NCBI GenBank assembly: GCA_029891385.1
Contig: CM057234.1
Coordinates: forward strand, 19,392,350-19,456,349
Direction: 5' to 3'
Length of the DNA: 64,000 nucleotides
From: Erythroxylum novogranatense
Lineage: Eukaryota > Streptophyta > Magnoliopsida > Malpighiales > Erythroxylaceae
Shown here: positions 10,115-23,930 of the stretch, piece after piece
How the letters are laid out: each line of letters begins with the position of its first letter
How positions within the stretch are numbered: the stretch's first letter is position 1
Position numbers and translations under genes: made by a program
The notes under the pieces: model-generated
What the model saw: only the letters and a program-made list of their open reading frames with translations
Told to the model about the DNA's origin: nothing
Database searches by the model: none

Positions 10115-12400
10115 ATATTACAGTCAAGGTTGACCAATTACATTACATTTGGGGAAAAGCAGCCTCTCACCTTAATCACTGGATGGGGGTCCGTAAAGGT
10201 TACCTGTTTCTTATACCAATACTCGTGGATTTAATCGCATTTTACCATGTGGCGCCAAAGAAGATGGATTTCATCCAGCACTGTGCTACTGTTTGCTGTT
10301 TTCCTCTTCAGGGTTCATGACTGCACTACTGAATATGCATTCCATCAGTTGACCAATGTCGAAAGAAGCATGTGGTAATTGTAACATCCTAATCCTTTAT
10401 TTGCCCAGTAGTAAATCCAAAAATTTATGTATTTGCGTAATGCTTCTGGACCGAGGTGATGGGGATGAATGGATGTAAGGAAAGACAAAGGAATCGACAT
10501 ATGATAGGAAAATTTTAATTCTAAGCATGGTATAATATACATATTCAAAGTACTAATTAAAACAAATAATACAATGCTAATTTCTAAAATTATATTATGC
10601 ATAAAAAATATTTGCAACATTGATGCATAAAAAACTCAAAATTAAATCAACCAAAAGTAATCAATTGATTATGTCATTAATTGATTAACGAATTATGATT
10701 CAAAATAAAATTAAAAAAGTCTTAATTAGGATTTAAAATAAAATCCATAAGTTACATAATTAATTAACCCATAAATCCAAAGTATTAAGATTCACAAAGC
10801 AATTATCATTTAATGGCCCAAACTTAAATTCCATAAAGCCCAAAACTGCTTTGGTCCAAAACTAAAAATGTATGAAACATTTGATCATTGATGACCCAAA
10901 ATAAAAAAGCCTTACGAATACGAAGGGTCCACAATAACCAAAAGCATATTGTTCAAAACAACTTAAAATGATGGCAGTCTGGAAGTCACATAAATCGCCT
11001 CTCGTCTTTTGTTTTGATAATCTGTCATGCCAGTTTCTTTCATCAAGAGGTGGTTCAGTCCAACAACGAAAGCCTTCCATCTCGCCTCCAATTACAGTCA
11101 TCATCGGAAAACCAAAAAAAAAGAATTCCATCTCTCACACTAAAGATTTCCACAAAAATCCCTAAAACGTTTTATCAATCGAAACTTTCGTTTTCATTTC
11201 TTTAACTTTTAAACAATCCGTATTTATCCATGAACAAACTCAGAACCCATACCCATTTATCCAGAAAACGAAAGAGAAAGACAGCATCGCAGAAACAATC
11301 AGTGTTCAACATAAATTCAAAAAGTCAAAAACCTTTAGGATAACCATGAACACATTTATCAGGATCGATTAATAGCACCGTAAATCAAACATGAATTCAC
11401 AATGTTTGAAGTTCTTGAAAAAAAATGATTTATTCCCTCTCTTTCTGGTTCCAATGGTTCGAAACTTTCTGTAATATTTCAATTAACTTAATCTGAAACT
11501 GTTTCTGCAATAGTTTAAAGGAAGAAGAAAAGGGCTTAGGCTTAGGTCCATTTGATTCTTATGACTTGCACACCCATTAGCCACCATACTGGTTCCTTAA
11601 TTAGAATCAATCCGTTATATATTACACGAGCCACCTTTGATTAATCTAACACCAAAAAGGCAAAAACAAGTCTGCAAGGACACATTATCAGCATGTACGC
11701 ATGGGATCACATGCCATGAAAAGTTTGGTTGAACAACTGAGTCTTCTTAATATATTCCAATTCGGGGCATGTGACCACGTGGGCATTAGCAAAGGTTTAT
11801 GTGTCATGGCCTCAAAGGGTCTCGTAAACAAATAAGAGACGCTGAGAAAGTGGGCAGTATCAAATAAACATTCCAGAAGCCAAAATCCAGTCGTTTATTA
11901 AAACGAATCCAAGCAAGCACAAGGCTCGAGGTTCGAGGCTCAAGGCTAAGTTTGTTCTCAATCTCGAGTTTTCATTTTTTTTAATTGATGTCGATATTTG
12001 GTCGTCAAATGACACTTTTACAGTCTCATTTTCTTGTATAATCTCACTAACAAGTTCCAATACTTGTTCTTTTGTGTAAGCCCTACACAAAAGAACATAA
12101 CTTTGTGAGAATACAACCAAAAGAATGAAATAAACGAAAAAGAATGTGCTGCGACATAAAATAAATTTGATTGAAAATTAGGAAATTATGTATAGATTAA
12201 GATTAACCTATGTTCTGAACAACTTCCACCTCCCACCTTTACATATCTTTTTCTTTCAATGGAAATCTTTTAACACTTGCACAGGCAGGTGTATTCTAAC
12301 TCAACTGCTGGAAATCGCTGACCCATGAAAGGAACCTTAAAACTACTAAACGCAGGAAATAACGAAAATGAAAAGGCCATACAATGTTCCTACTTACAAA
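10115..12400. other. Intergenic DNA between convergent MTP12 and SNL
   Basis: The first ~250 bp is probably the MTP12 3' UTR. From about 10380 (TGTAACATCCTAATCC) the sequence resembles the start of a chromovirus LTR, but no partner end was found, so it may be a decayed LTR fragment. The rest is AT-rich with no convincing gene: the longest frames (for example minus 11131-10862) match nothing I recognise. A perfect hairpin lies at 12066-12096. The last few hundred bases may include SNL 3' UTR or termination sequence. Confidence 0.5.
12066..12096. repeat. Perfect 13-bp inverted repeat (hairpin)
   Basis: Arms GTTCTTTTGTGTA (12066-12078) and TACACAAAAGAAC (12084-12096) are exact reverse complements with a 5-nt loop (AGCCC). 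It lies about 630 bp beyond the SNL stop codon, between the two convergent genes. Role unknown; it could be a small foldback remnant or a structured 3' end. Confidence 0.8.
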
Positions 12401-12724
12401 CACATGATTAACAACGAGATAGACACATCTCTTCAAAATTATCATCCATCAGCCTTATGTACACCATGATGGTTAAAATGATGCTCATGTGCCCTTGCAG
12501 GATTGTATTGTACATCATTCAGCCAACGTGACTTTCTAAAGGTTGTCAACTTGACAATTAGTGTACACCGAAAGTGCCTCCATCGAAACACAAGCAGGAA
12601 ATGTGCTTATATACTCCTGGAATGTTCAAGAGGATGGATAGCAAGACAGCATGAAAGCTATATACCATATTGATGATGCGACACCCCATTTACCTTGAAC
12701 CGAAAATAGGTCATGCCAAATTTG
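12400..12724 (-). other. Probable SNL 3' UTR
   Basis: The stretch directly after the SNL stop codon (12727-12725) on the minus strand. It has no ORF of note. No single polyadenylation signal stands out, so the left boundary is approximate. Confidence 0.45.
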
Positions 12725-15700
12725 TCATGAGGCTGATAAGAATCTATGGAAACGCTGTACCCTTGCCCTTTCCCAATCATGGAAACTTTGAGATGAATTG
12801 TACTTTTTCCTCCTTGGACGGAAAAAGAAATCCTCTGTATCTAGCACATAAGATATCTGACACCAAAAAAATTAACGTTCAACAACAAGAAAAAAAAAAG
12901 GAAATTAACAAGAAAGGACTTGAAACAAAAACAAGATGTTAAACAATGCAAGAAAAAATGAAAAGAAATCAAAAACTTGAACGAGTCTACAATTGAACAT
13001 TTTAACACCAAGAAAAATACCTTGCAAGAATTGCAGGCAATCTTACACTCCAAACCATTGAACATATTAACACCTTCGATGGCCATGCCCAAAGCAGAAG
13101 ATTCTTCTAGCCCTGCATATTTGCGCTTGTTTCTGCTCATATCAATTGAAAGTAGATATTAGTCACATAAAATTTCAGAATCTTTTCTAAGTAATGCATT
13201 TGAGTACTGTATAGAAACCAAAAGCCTGATCTCTTTTACAAAACTGATAGAATAACTGGTCAATAAAACATCAAAAGCCATGAATTATTCCCTTCTCGAT
13301 ATCCCAAGCACAAATATGAAAATCAAAATAACTCTTTTCAATAAAAGAATTGAGGGAATAAGGATCTGAATGAAGAACATATACTTTAAAGGAGATGTGG
13401 TTATGAGTTACAATATGCTTAATCAACAACAATCATTCACATTCCTGAAAGTGGATATCTGATGTATGATGTTAGTACCTGCACAATATAATGTCATGAG
13501 ACTCCTTTTTCCCAGGAAATACTGACAGATAATCACTGTACAAGTATGTTGCAAATTTGGGGTCCATGGAAACTTGCAACACCTCAGGCTTCTCAATTAC
13601 TTTGTCCATCATCTGGATGGACAAATGGGGTGAAGAAGATGACTGAAGCAGCAGCCAAAAATAACCAAGAGTTGATCATGTGAATACTAAAGGTAAAATC
13701 TATATGAGTAAACAGAAGAAAGAAAGGTAAAGTGGCTAACAAATTCCATTCGGTATATGTTTTCATCATGAAGAAGGAATCGTGCATTATCATAATAAAT
13801 CGAATCAATGAACTTCCCAGCCCTTCGGGATTTCTCATACTCATGCAATTGAAGAAGTTTATTGTCCATTTCATCAGTTGAAACAGTTTGAAGCTGCAAC
13901 AGAAGCCATAATTCACATATTTCCACAAACAAAACAAATCATGAATAAATGGAAATGAAGTTTAGTATCCCAACCTGTTTCACCAACTTGTATATCAACT
14001 TGTCCAGAGTGAATAACACATATGACTGATTCCCAATTATAGCTCTGCATTCATCTTCAAACTTTGCATTGTCCGCGGATCCATCAAGCAAATTGTACAA
14101 TGCAGCCATAAATCTACATAAAAAACAAATGTTGATCATCAAAACAGATTCTTGATGCAGTGAAACAGTAAAAATACAAAACTAATTATTAAAGCACCTA
14201 GCATAGGGATCAGGAGAACCAGAATCCTTAGCAGTTTTCCATCTCACTTCAGCACCAAATGAATTTGTCTTTGCTGATAAGATTCTTTCATAGAGGATCT
14301 GACAAATTGAATACACGGTAGTTAATTGACGATGAATAATGAACAGTATAAAAAAAAGAATGCCCCATTTAATGTGTTACATACTTGATGAAGCCGGAAA
14401 AGCACATAGAAATCGTCGTTCCCATAGAAAATTTGAGAATCTTTTCTTTCCTTGTCAAGTGAAGCTGATGGAACATGCCTGGAAAGAGGCTTCAGCGACA
14501 GAAAACGTTCTGACAAAGGCCCATCTCCACCAGTAAACAGGGCATCACTTGTTCCCTCAGCTTCACCTTCACTCTCAGCCTTTCCATCAACTTCATCACG
14601 TTCGACATCATCATCGTCTTCCCTGGAGCATTCATCACCATCAGACTCACTGCCTGAGGCATCATCACCAGCTTCTGAAGCATTTTCACTGTCCTCATCA
14701 TCAGCATCTGCATCAGCATCATTTTCTTCTCTAGCATCAGGACGATGAGAATCTTCCCCATTTCCAGCATCATTCTGTTTGCCTTCAGTGTTGCGTTTCA
14801 CCTTGGGAATAGCCTCCATACTAGTATCTCCATAGACCACAAAATTGTCCTCACAATCACCATTTGGAGATAACTCACCCTCCTCTTTTTCAATTTTGGA
14901 TGGACCACAAGATTCTTCATGATATCTACTAGCTTTCGAGGGGTCAACTGATATTCCATTTGTGGCCAAAACTGATTTTGCAACACCAATCTGACGAGCA
15001 AAGGATATGGAAATTAATAATGTTCTGTTAAGAAGAGCATGTCACTGAACACAGAAATCCCAACCAATTGATTTATACATATAAGGCAACCACTAAGCAA
15101 GAAAAGCCAAACCATTTTGGCATGAATCATAGCATATAGTATCACTAAATTATAAGATACATACCTCAAGTGGAAAGCCACTATCAATACCAGTTTTGAG
15201 TTTGTAGTCAACGGTAGCAATGCCAGCAGCCATAGATGGAAGTGCACCAGATACTTCAAATGTCAATGTTCCAAAATATCAAAAAATTTAGAATAGAACT
15301 TAATAACTCAATTTTGTCAAATAACAAGTATAAAGGAAAGTACATGTGGACTCAAAATCAATTCAAAACAGACCTGCCATCCAGTTAGTGCTGGTTCCTA
15401 CATGACCATCTTCTGCTCCACTCATATGAGATGAGTTCGTATCAGTCATTCCCTGTACGGAGTCAACTTGTCGACTATATCCAGATATTCTGTCACTCAT
15501 AACAGTATCCTTGTGTTCTCTTTCTAGCACATGTGTATTTGAGGTTGGCTTTTCTTTGCAAGAATGATCTGATTCAGGAAAATTGGCTTCCTTTGGTGAA
15601 CTGTCTCCATTTGCAAAACTTGGCTTGCTAAGGTTTACCAGTTCGGGTAAAATGTTTTCATCCCCACTAGGAGATGATTTTGATTGTTTATAATTCAATA

Positions 15701-18700
15701 TAGTAGGATCAGCAACCGGGCTACCACCATTCTCGGCAACAGTCGATCCACCACAGTTCATGGCAGAACCCCTATTCCTATCATCATCTTCAGAACTGTC
15801 TGTGCCACTAGGGTGACGAACAATGCCCAACATAGGTTCTACAAACCCTTTCCAGAGCCTCATAACTTTATTGAATTGTTCTTTGGTTGCGCAAACTTCT
15901 TCACAAGAATATTCAACAAGTTTATGCAAGTCTTCATGAATGTTGACATCACGGTATTCATATTCCAAATGTGGTAGGAAAGGTTGTTTGTTTCCAGCAG
16001 CAAATGCAAGGAGAAGGTCATCCTCCTCCTGCTGCTTATCTTTGAATTCCTTTATTTCAGTCACCATTGCTGTTTTCAGAAAACAACCATTCAGCATAAC
16101 ATGGATAATAGTATAAGAGAAGGTATAGAATACTGGAAATCTGTTTGCTACAAAAGTTTAAGACTCCAATAAAGTAAACTGTCTTCCAGATAATTCAGCT
16201 ATTAGACCATGTAATAGCCAATATCATATTTCCAATCTTCTGATGTCAATTAGCTTTAAATTAAAAAGGAACTGTGAGCAAAAGCTAGCCCTTGTCTACT
16301 TAACATCTGGAGATATTCCAGAGTAAATTAACAAAATTTATAGCTGATCTATCCACAGATAAGCTGAATCATCGCTTATACTCTCTACTACTAATAAGAG
16401 TTCACCAAGTATTTCCCAATTCCCAACTCATCTATATCCCACAACTGTGACAACTGACAATGTCAAACATTCGTTTATATGGCCATCCACCCCACATTAT
16501 AGTGCATAATGGGTGTTTTTTCCATAGAAAAATTCTATATAATGTCCTACACGTCAAACCGTTACCAACAGTAGAACTAACAAATATTCAACTAGATGAA
16601 GAGCTCAAGTGCAAAAAGCTTGTAAAAAGCATGCATAATATTGGTGAATAATAGAATTTAGCACACCTCTTGCGCTCAAGTTCTTTGAATCTTGTTGCTT
16701 GAAATAGAAGCTGCGATGATCCAGAGATTTGAAGTGGTTCTTTGCATAAATTTCAGCCCAAACCTTATTAAAATCAGATCGGCACCTCGTCCACTCCTCT
16801 TGTTTCTGCTTCAATCGTGTTAACATAACAGGCAGTGCTATGGTTGGGTTTTTACGCAATATGTCAATCACATCAAGGCCATGGTCACCATACAACCGCT
16901 CAATACATCTTAAATTTAAAGCTGCATAGAAATATTAAAGGAAACAGGTAAGCTGTAACAAAGAGAAATTTGAGTATGAAAAATTCAGCCTAGAGCAAGC
17001 TAGTTAATCTCAAATTAAGTCCATCTAAAACTATCCCCTCGGAACAAACCAATAAAGTGGTCTTCAATGCGGATTGGAGTCTCTATTTTATTCTCATTAA
17101 GGCTGTTGAGTAACTCTTCCGTCCGTTTAGCCGCAGAGCTCACAGATTCCAGCAACATATCCAGCTCAAATCTAAGAAAAAAATGGAATACCATCAATTC
17201 CTTACAAGAAACCCAGAAATATCAAACAAAAAAAATAGAGAGAGGAAAGCATTAGAATCTGTGACTACCATATGTCAACAAACACCTTACCTGTCATCTT
17301 CACATCTGAACAAACTCTCTTCATACTGATTTCTACGCATGTGTTTAAAAGAGTAATCTTCACTCCCTGATGTCACAGAAACCCATTGGTCATTTAACAC
17401 TTGAGCACCAAGCTCAGATCTTTGACTTGCTGAAGCTATTGGATACTGAAAATGAACAGGAGTCAATAAGCACACAGGCATAAAACTTGATTTTCAAAAA
17501 GAACAGATAATATGTTAAAACTTCATACATCATCAGGCAAAAGTCGATAACTAGGGGTACAACGTGCACAGTTTGAAAGGTCTAGTTCTTGAATGGACTT
17601 TCCCATATACTTCTCCCTGCATCTTTCCTTTTCTTTAACTCCGTCAAATTCCCGCTTATGCTCTTTATCTTTGTCTTCCATCTTCAATGATCTGGATACA
17701 TGCCCACCACTACCTACTGATTCTGCACCCAGCCAAGTATTCCTCTTGTAAGATCAATAACAGCCTATATTAGATCATTAACATATACCTGACCTCAATT
17801 TGTTAAGAAACTGTTAGGTTAATAGTCAAATCATTACAAACTTACTCTTACTCATAACCCCAGCAAGAAATCCATCTGCAAGAAAGATTGAAGAACAATT
17901 TAAGAAAAAAGAGCAAAGATATCAAAAGCAACTTGGAACGTTATACAAATGCATTAAAAAATTCAAACATACCATCATGTTCACAGCGGTCCAAGAAGTC
18001 ATTTAGCTCCTCCATAAGATCAGGATATTTGCCAATTAAATCAGTCACCTGTAACAAACTTAGCTTGTAAGTATTTGGAAGTAAGAATTTCATCTGTAAA
18101 TGCAGAAGACATAAGCACTTTGTATGCTATGAATTGAAATGTTAATTGAAAAGGTAGGAGAACTCAAACTAGACCATCAAACTGCAATTCTTTTTTTGGC
18201 AACTAAGTAAGAGAAAGGCATTGCATGCATAGCCAATTGAATTGGTCCCGGTGAAATGTATAGTGATGGCAAGTCACTATAACTATCAAATTTCTTGTTT
18301 AAAAGCAAAATTATAAATGTCTTCCACGGTGAAAATTATCCTTTCTTGACAAGATAGGTTACACACCAGATTTTGTAGATCATTCTTTTCTATGATCCCA
18401 TTGTTGAAAATATTAAGACACTTCAAGAATGCCTGGTAGTCATCTGGATTGCTTAATTTTTCCTTCACTTTCTCGCAGAAGATGAACCATTGACTGGATA
18501 CGCCTGGAAGAAGGATTTAGAAGAACAAAAGGTTAAAATTTCTGATCACTTTAAGAAATCAAGCCAGATGAGAATTCTGGCATAAGAATCAGGACATGCA
18601 TGATATTAAAACCGGAAACCCTGCACAACCATGTTCCAGCAATTACTTTAATAATCAGAAAAAGAAAAAGCAAAAAGATGAGTGGTAAATAATCCCAGAA

Positions 18701-21550
18701 GCATTCATTAAACATTCGAAGACAGTGGAAGAAAAACAATAAAAGCTGATTCTCATCATAATAATGAAGTTTCAAAAAACTGATGATAATATATATGTTG
18801 ATTTTATTCTTGTTCGCTAAAAAATGTGTTCATACTTCACCAATGTTACATGTAGAAAACTCCAACATGAAGCCATCATCATTCTAAGATTGCAAGACAT
18901 CCCAACGTTATGATGCCAAAAAAAAAAGGTTCATTCACAAAAGAGTATGAAGTTAGTGTGCTAGATAGCAAGGACTAACATATTTTACAGCCATGAAGCC
19001 AGTATTGACAAAGATTATCAGAACTAGTTCAGAGGGCAAAAACAGAACACCTTTCGGAGAACATAAAATGTAAACCAATAAAAATTTACCTTCTCCATTC
19101 ACACACGAGAATAAAATCAGAAAACCTACTAAAATAATGTTTCAGAGAAATGTCAAATGCATAAGTTGCTGGAAGTATAAAGGAGCATGAACCTTTGTCA
19201 TCATAGGAAGCAACATTTGAATTTGCTCCAAAACTTTCAATCTTAGGAGCAGATTTCTTCTTGTCCCGTTGCAAACTGCAGTCCCTATTGCTGTCATGCT
19301 CAAGTTCCCTATCATCCTGATCACGATTTCTTCTGTCCCTACCCTCCTTCTCCACACGCCTTCTCTGCTCCTTTTGTATTTTTAATGTTGCTTTGTCATC
19401 ATCGAGTTCAGGTCGATCAATGCTAAGATCACGCTCACCATGAGAAGCAATGATTCTATCTCGACGACGTTGCTAGAAAAACATATTCATTATCAGTCAT
19501 GTGTTCTTAACCAACCAATCTCACCACAGAAGGAGCTAAATCAAGCTCAGTAGGAGGAACCCACACACACATACAACTAAAACTAATTTTCTTAGACCAG
19601 TAGAGAGACATATTACACAAAATAACCATAGTTTATTGAAACAAGCCATTTAATTTTTATGAGCTCCTTAATGATTAATACGAAGCATTACTTTCTTAAT
19701 TGTCCTAGGAATGATTAAACTAAGTTTATTCACCTTCACAGGGGCGGAGCCACAGAGATCAGTGGGGGAGCTGCCCTCACTGGAGTACAAGCGGCTCTGC
19801 CCCTGAACACCCAGGTCAAACCCATCAATTGGTGGAAGGAGATAAAACGGCCTGCAGATACCTTGTCAATTTGTTGTTGCTGTAAAGGAATCACTGAGTT
19901 TCGGTGGGTAGCATTTCGAGCATATGGAACTGTTTGCACCATGGCTGATGCAGAATTATCAGGTAAAAATCTGGTGAACTCATCAAGCAAATCTTGATGA
20001 TCTTCAAAAAGTGCAGCGACCTAAAAGATCATTAGATAAAAAATAATTGAAATTGTAAATTTCCTTAAAAAAGATGTGCTTAAAATCCTACCGGGACACA
20101 GTAGAAAGGAAGAATGAGTATTTACCTCACTGTAGACCTCATTTATGTCCTTGTGTTCTTTCCTATACATATTCAAAATGTCTAGGAATGACTTATAAAC
20201 ATGTTCATCATTTTGGAATCGCCTCTGTAGAATAGAAATCATGAGTTAATAGTCTGAAATGAATCAGCAAGAACTCCAGATAAACAGAAAATTGATATTT
20301 CAACCTTTATTTTGTTTACAAAACTGATAGCTTCTTCAAATTCTACCGTTTTCTTTGGTGGAGCCTCATCCTCATCGAGAGTTATTTCATACCCCTTTGG
20401 CAAGAAGGTGTTAAAACCAAAAATCAAGTTGTTGTGGCCTTTAAATAAATCTTTCACTCTAGCAATGACACCAGCTGTGTCCGTTCTGCAAGGAACAATG
20501 TAAGAAAATGGAATTGTTAAGGATTAAAGCCAACATCCCTTGCTAAGAATATAGCAAAATGTTAGAGGAGAAATAACCTTTGTGCCTTGAAGTCCTTCAT
20601 GACCTCAAGGAACATGTCATATTTTTCCCTTTGGTCCTGAAACATGTCTTTTACTTCTTTGAGATAACTTAAAGCATCACTGGTAGTTAACTTCTGTGAT
20701 GTGCCACTCCCACAGGCAGCACCCCCACCTTTGCCTACGATTCCACCAGCACCTCCAATTGGAGCTTGTGATTGACCAAAGCTGCATCAAGCAAAAGTAG
20801 ATGAAATTAAATGCGATCAACTTTTCTGAAACATGTCCCAAGAACAACCTTGTATAACACTTAAACTTGTACAAGTGCAACTTTAACCTTTTAACAAAAC
20901 ATCACAAGTTAACAAAAAATCTCATCCATGCGTTATCCGGAAAAGGAAGGATCAAATATTAAAACCTTCTTGGATATGCAAAGTTCAGAAATTGTAAAAC
21001 ATTTCAATGCATATCATCCCTAGGCTTCCATTGACACCCCCATTTCTCCAGAAAAGGAAGGGTCAAATATTAAAACCATCCTAGATATGCAAAATCAGAA
21101 ATTGGAAAAGCCTTCAATGCATATCATTCCTTAGCTTCTACTAATCTTAATCGGAATCCTATCCAATCATTCAAGCATGAACGATTAAAAGGAGCATAAC
21201 AAACTGAGTAATTAGATCCTGATTCCGATAACCAATTACTAAGGTAGAACAACCAACTCCTACGCATGACCCATAAAAACATTCGAAAAAGAGAAATGAA
21301 AAGCAGAAACCCTACAGCACAGAACAAAGGACACAATGATCAGATACACTCATTCCGTCACACACCATTAGAAAACGACGAAAAAGCAAATACGTGTCCT
21401 TCAACACAGTGTAACCACAAGCAAGATATAAGTTCAAACTCACGATTCTCCACGAGAAGAACCAAAAGGCCGTTTAAATTGCGAGCCGCCGCCACCACCA
21501 ACAGTTCCACCCCCACCTCCAACATAAACGTCGTCTCGTATTCTCTTCAT
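12725..21550 (-). CDS. SNL: SIN3-like transcriptional co-repressor (paired amphipathic helix protein, SNL), 22 coding exons
   Basis: Joining 22 GT-AG exons gives one 1386-aa frame, close to Arabidopsis SNL proteins (about 1330-1370 aa). Exons: 21550-21444, 20781-20578, 20485-20305, 20224-20126, 20020-19862, 19472-19193, 18503-18367, 18048-17973, 17875-17846, 17722-17529, 17445-17291, 17171-17050, 16921-16667, 16069-15374, 15253-15165, 14990-14385, 14298-14198, 14113-13975, 13893-13741, 13612-13479, 13132-13021, 12856-12725. The start MKRIRDDVY is the family hallmark. PAH1 spans about residues 67-137, PAH2 150-220, PAH3 345-414. The histone-deacetylase interaction domain ([18 protein letters not shown]) covers about 465-565. 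An acidic stretch (1007-1076) follows the conserved [13 protein letters not shown], and the Sin3 C-terminal domain covers about 1105-1375. SNLs scaffold HDA19-type deacetylase complexes in the nucleus. The frame is intact. Exon 9 is only 30 nt; its donor (17845) has an alternative GT 6 nt earlier, and the exon 21 acceptor has an alternative AG 6 nt upstream. Confidence 0.93.
19739..19805. mobile_element. 67-bp hAT (Tip100-like) miniature element in SNL intron 5
   Basis: Imperfect terminal inverted repeats: CAGGGGCGGAGCCAC at the left and, read inward from the right, CAGGGGCAGAGCCGC. The CAGGGGCGGAGC end is typical of Tip100-type hAT transposons (from memory of the family). It is too small to code for anything. 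The flanking 8-mers (CACCTTCA and AACACCCA) match poorly, so no clean TSD supports the boundary. It lies within the intron between exons 5 and 6 and does not touch splice sites. Confidence 0.6.
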
Positions 21551-22000
21551 ATCCCTAAACACAAACCATTAAAAATTTAATTTCCACACTAACCAAAGCG
21601 AAAAAAGAAAAAGAACTGCAAAAGGCGATTCAGATAATGGGAATAAAAAAAAAAACCCACTGTCTGGAGGGAGTGAAGAGAGGTACAGAGGAACCAATCA
21701 GATCTCAGAAGACAAGGGAAAGGTGGAAGTTCAAGGTCTGGATGGTTCTTCGATTGATCGCATGTGTGTGCTTTGCGTATAAAGAGTACATGTACAGGGT
21801 AAAGGACTCTACAAGGGAGGGGATTGTCAGTCCCAGAAGGGAAGAAATTGTATGTTGATCGTTGAGCCCGAGAGGGCGAAATAAAGCGGAAGAGAAATTC
21901 AGCGACGAACCTAAGGCCTAAGGGCTAAGGGACGTTGAAACAACAAATGAAAATGAAAAAAATGATATATTCTACCTCGATTTAATTTGTATCCTAACAA
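21551..22000 (-). promoter_or_regulatory. SNL 5' UTR and promoter region
   Basis: Upstream of the SNL start. A likely 3' splice site (TTGTGTTTAG) ends 4 nt before the ATG, suggesting a 5'-UTR intron; its donor is not identified. A poly-A/T tract lies at 21647-21657. The GA-rich stretch 21660-21900 fits a plant 5' UTR or promoter. No TATA box is convincing. Confidence 0.45.
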
Positions 22001-23654
22001 GGCCCAATTTGATATCAGATATATGTGCATGCTTTCATCTTGTAAATCAAAATTTAAAAAATATTGTAGTCAGAGTTTTGCTTGCTATATAAGCAGCATA
22101 CCATACCTGTAGAATTAATTAATCATGACGAAAATGAACTTTAGATTTCACTATTTCCCGTTGAAGCTGAACCAAGACAGAGAGAAGGTACCATACCACA
22201 AACTACTAAGTAGGCCTGTTTTAGATGAATACAAAAGCTGTTATGGAAGGGAACGATGAATTCTGAGGAATCCGGTGCAGGCCCATGGTTTCGGACCTCT
22301 TAGCACTTGGTAGATCTTTGATATCCATTTTGTCACTGCTCGCCTTTTTTTTTTTAGGGATATTGGGTATAATTGATTTATAAATGTGATTTTATTAAAA
22401 ATTGTGGATTATATGTATTGAAAATTGTTTTGGAAAGTATAATTATTTATTTAAAATTTTTGGTGAAATTTAGGAAATTTTCAAAATTTTGAGTATTTTG
22501 GACTAGGGAAAATACAAAGTGACAAGACAATTAATTTATGATGATAGAAATAAGTGTCAAAAGACAGCTGAAATTATTGGCTAATGGTATTAAAATTTGT
22601 TAAGAATATGATATTGAAAATTGGGATAAATTAGAGTAGAATTTGGAGACAAATGGACTAGTTAAATAAAAGACCAAGGAGAGATTATCACTTGCCACAC
22701 CATATGACACAACCCACGAAACTCTCTCAAGTGAAAGACCAAGAAGATGAAGAACAAATGAGGAGAAATAACAAAAGGTGAGAACAGAAGAACACGGTGA
22801 AAGACAATAAAAGTGAAAGACCTTTTTCACCTACGATAGTTTCTCAGCCTGTCAACGAAGTATTGTTCTCACCTTTCTTGTTACCATTATTTTGTTATTT
22901 TTTTTATTGTCACTAAAATACCTAACCCTACAACCTTTGATTGTTGATGATCGTGTGATATTGGAAAGCTATGGTTCACGTGATTTTGAAGAGTTTGGAG
23001 TTTTACCAAGTAAGTAATGTGTTTATTCTCATGGGTTGTTTGAATATGAAACAAATATGGAGATTAAATGATAATGAAACATGCATCACGATACTTAGTA
23101 GTTAAATGTTTATAAAATGAGGATGTATATTTGCTAAAATGAATGAGAAACTAAGGTGTGCCATATGTCTTGCTTTTGCATATTTGACAATCAATATTTC
23201 ATAAGATGTTGTTAAAATGATTTTGAGATAGAAAGATCATTAAAAATGTGTATAAAAAGAGTGCAGAAAAATTCATGGAAAGATGATATATGTATGGTTT
23301 GTTTTCACTATTATTACGTGAATCTCTTTGGGTATTTTAGAGATGAACTAAAATGAGTCTAGAGTTAAGGAAAAAGGAGTAATGTGATGTTGTGATATAG
23401 GATGAATTAAAATGATAAGTTAGAGATGAAATGAAGGTGTTGATGAAAATGAAGAATGCAATAAATATAAGGAATGTGTGTTTGATATGTTCAGTTTTGA
23501 TGTTTTTGATCAATCATAGATTTTAATTTTTGTGTTTGAATGAATTGACCTGAAATGGAAGTAGGAATGAAGAGGAAATAATGAGGATATAAGTTAGAAA
23601 TGATGGATTTAGTAAAAGAGATGAAAAAGAGTGAAAACTCTGTTGTTTCGTAAA

Positions 23655-23930
23655 ATATGGAGAAGAACGTCTATCACGATCGTGCACAAGCACGATTATG
23701 ATAGAGAGGGAGCCTCAGAGGAGCTACACGATCATGCAGATAGAGAGGAAACCTCAGTGGACTTGTACGACCTTGCAGAAGAACGATCGTGATAGAAAGA
23801 AGAAAACAGGTAGTGCACAATCATGCATAAGTATGATCATGATAGAGAGGAAACATCAAGTAGTGCACAATCGTGCTAAAAGGGAATCAGCAGGAAGTGC
23901 AAGATCGTGCACAAGCATGATCGTGAAAAT
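23655..23930. repeat. Degenerate tandem array with CACGATCGTG palindromes
   Basis: About four diverged units of roughly 50-70 bp built on GATAGAGAGGAAACCTCAG plus CACGATCGTGCACAAGCACG. The best palindromes are CACGATCGTG (23675-23684), ACGATCGT (23783-23790) and ATGATCAT (23833-23840). The changes between copies are mostly at CpG sites. Confidence 0.7.

Noticed and set aside
10380..10620. Start of a complete LTR element at TGTAACATCC (10381)
   Set aside because: No matching end, primer site or TSD found; kept only as a possible fragment.
10862..11131. 89-codon minus-strand frame between MTP12 and SNL
   Set aside because: No recognisable domain, no flanking gene structure; likely chance.
14452..14748. 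Ser-rich plus-strand frames opposite the SNL acidic exon
   Set aside because: Antisense shadow of Asp/Glu-rich coding sequence in SNL exon 16.
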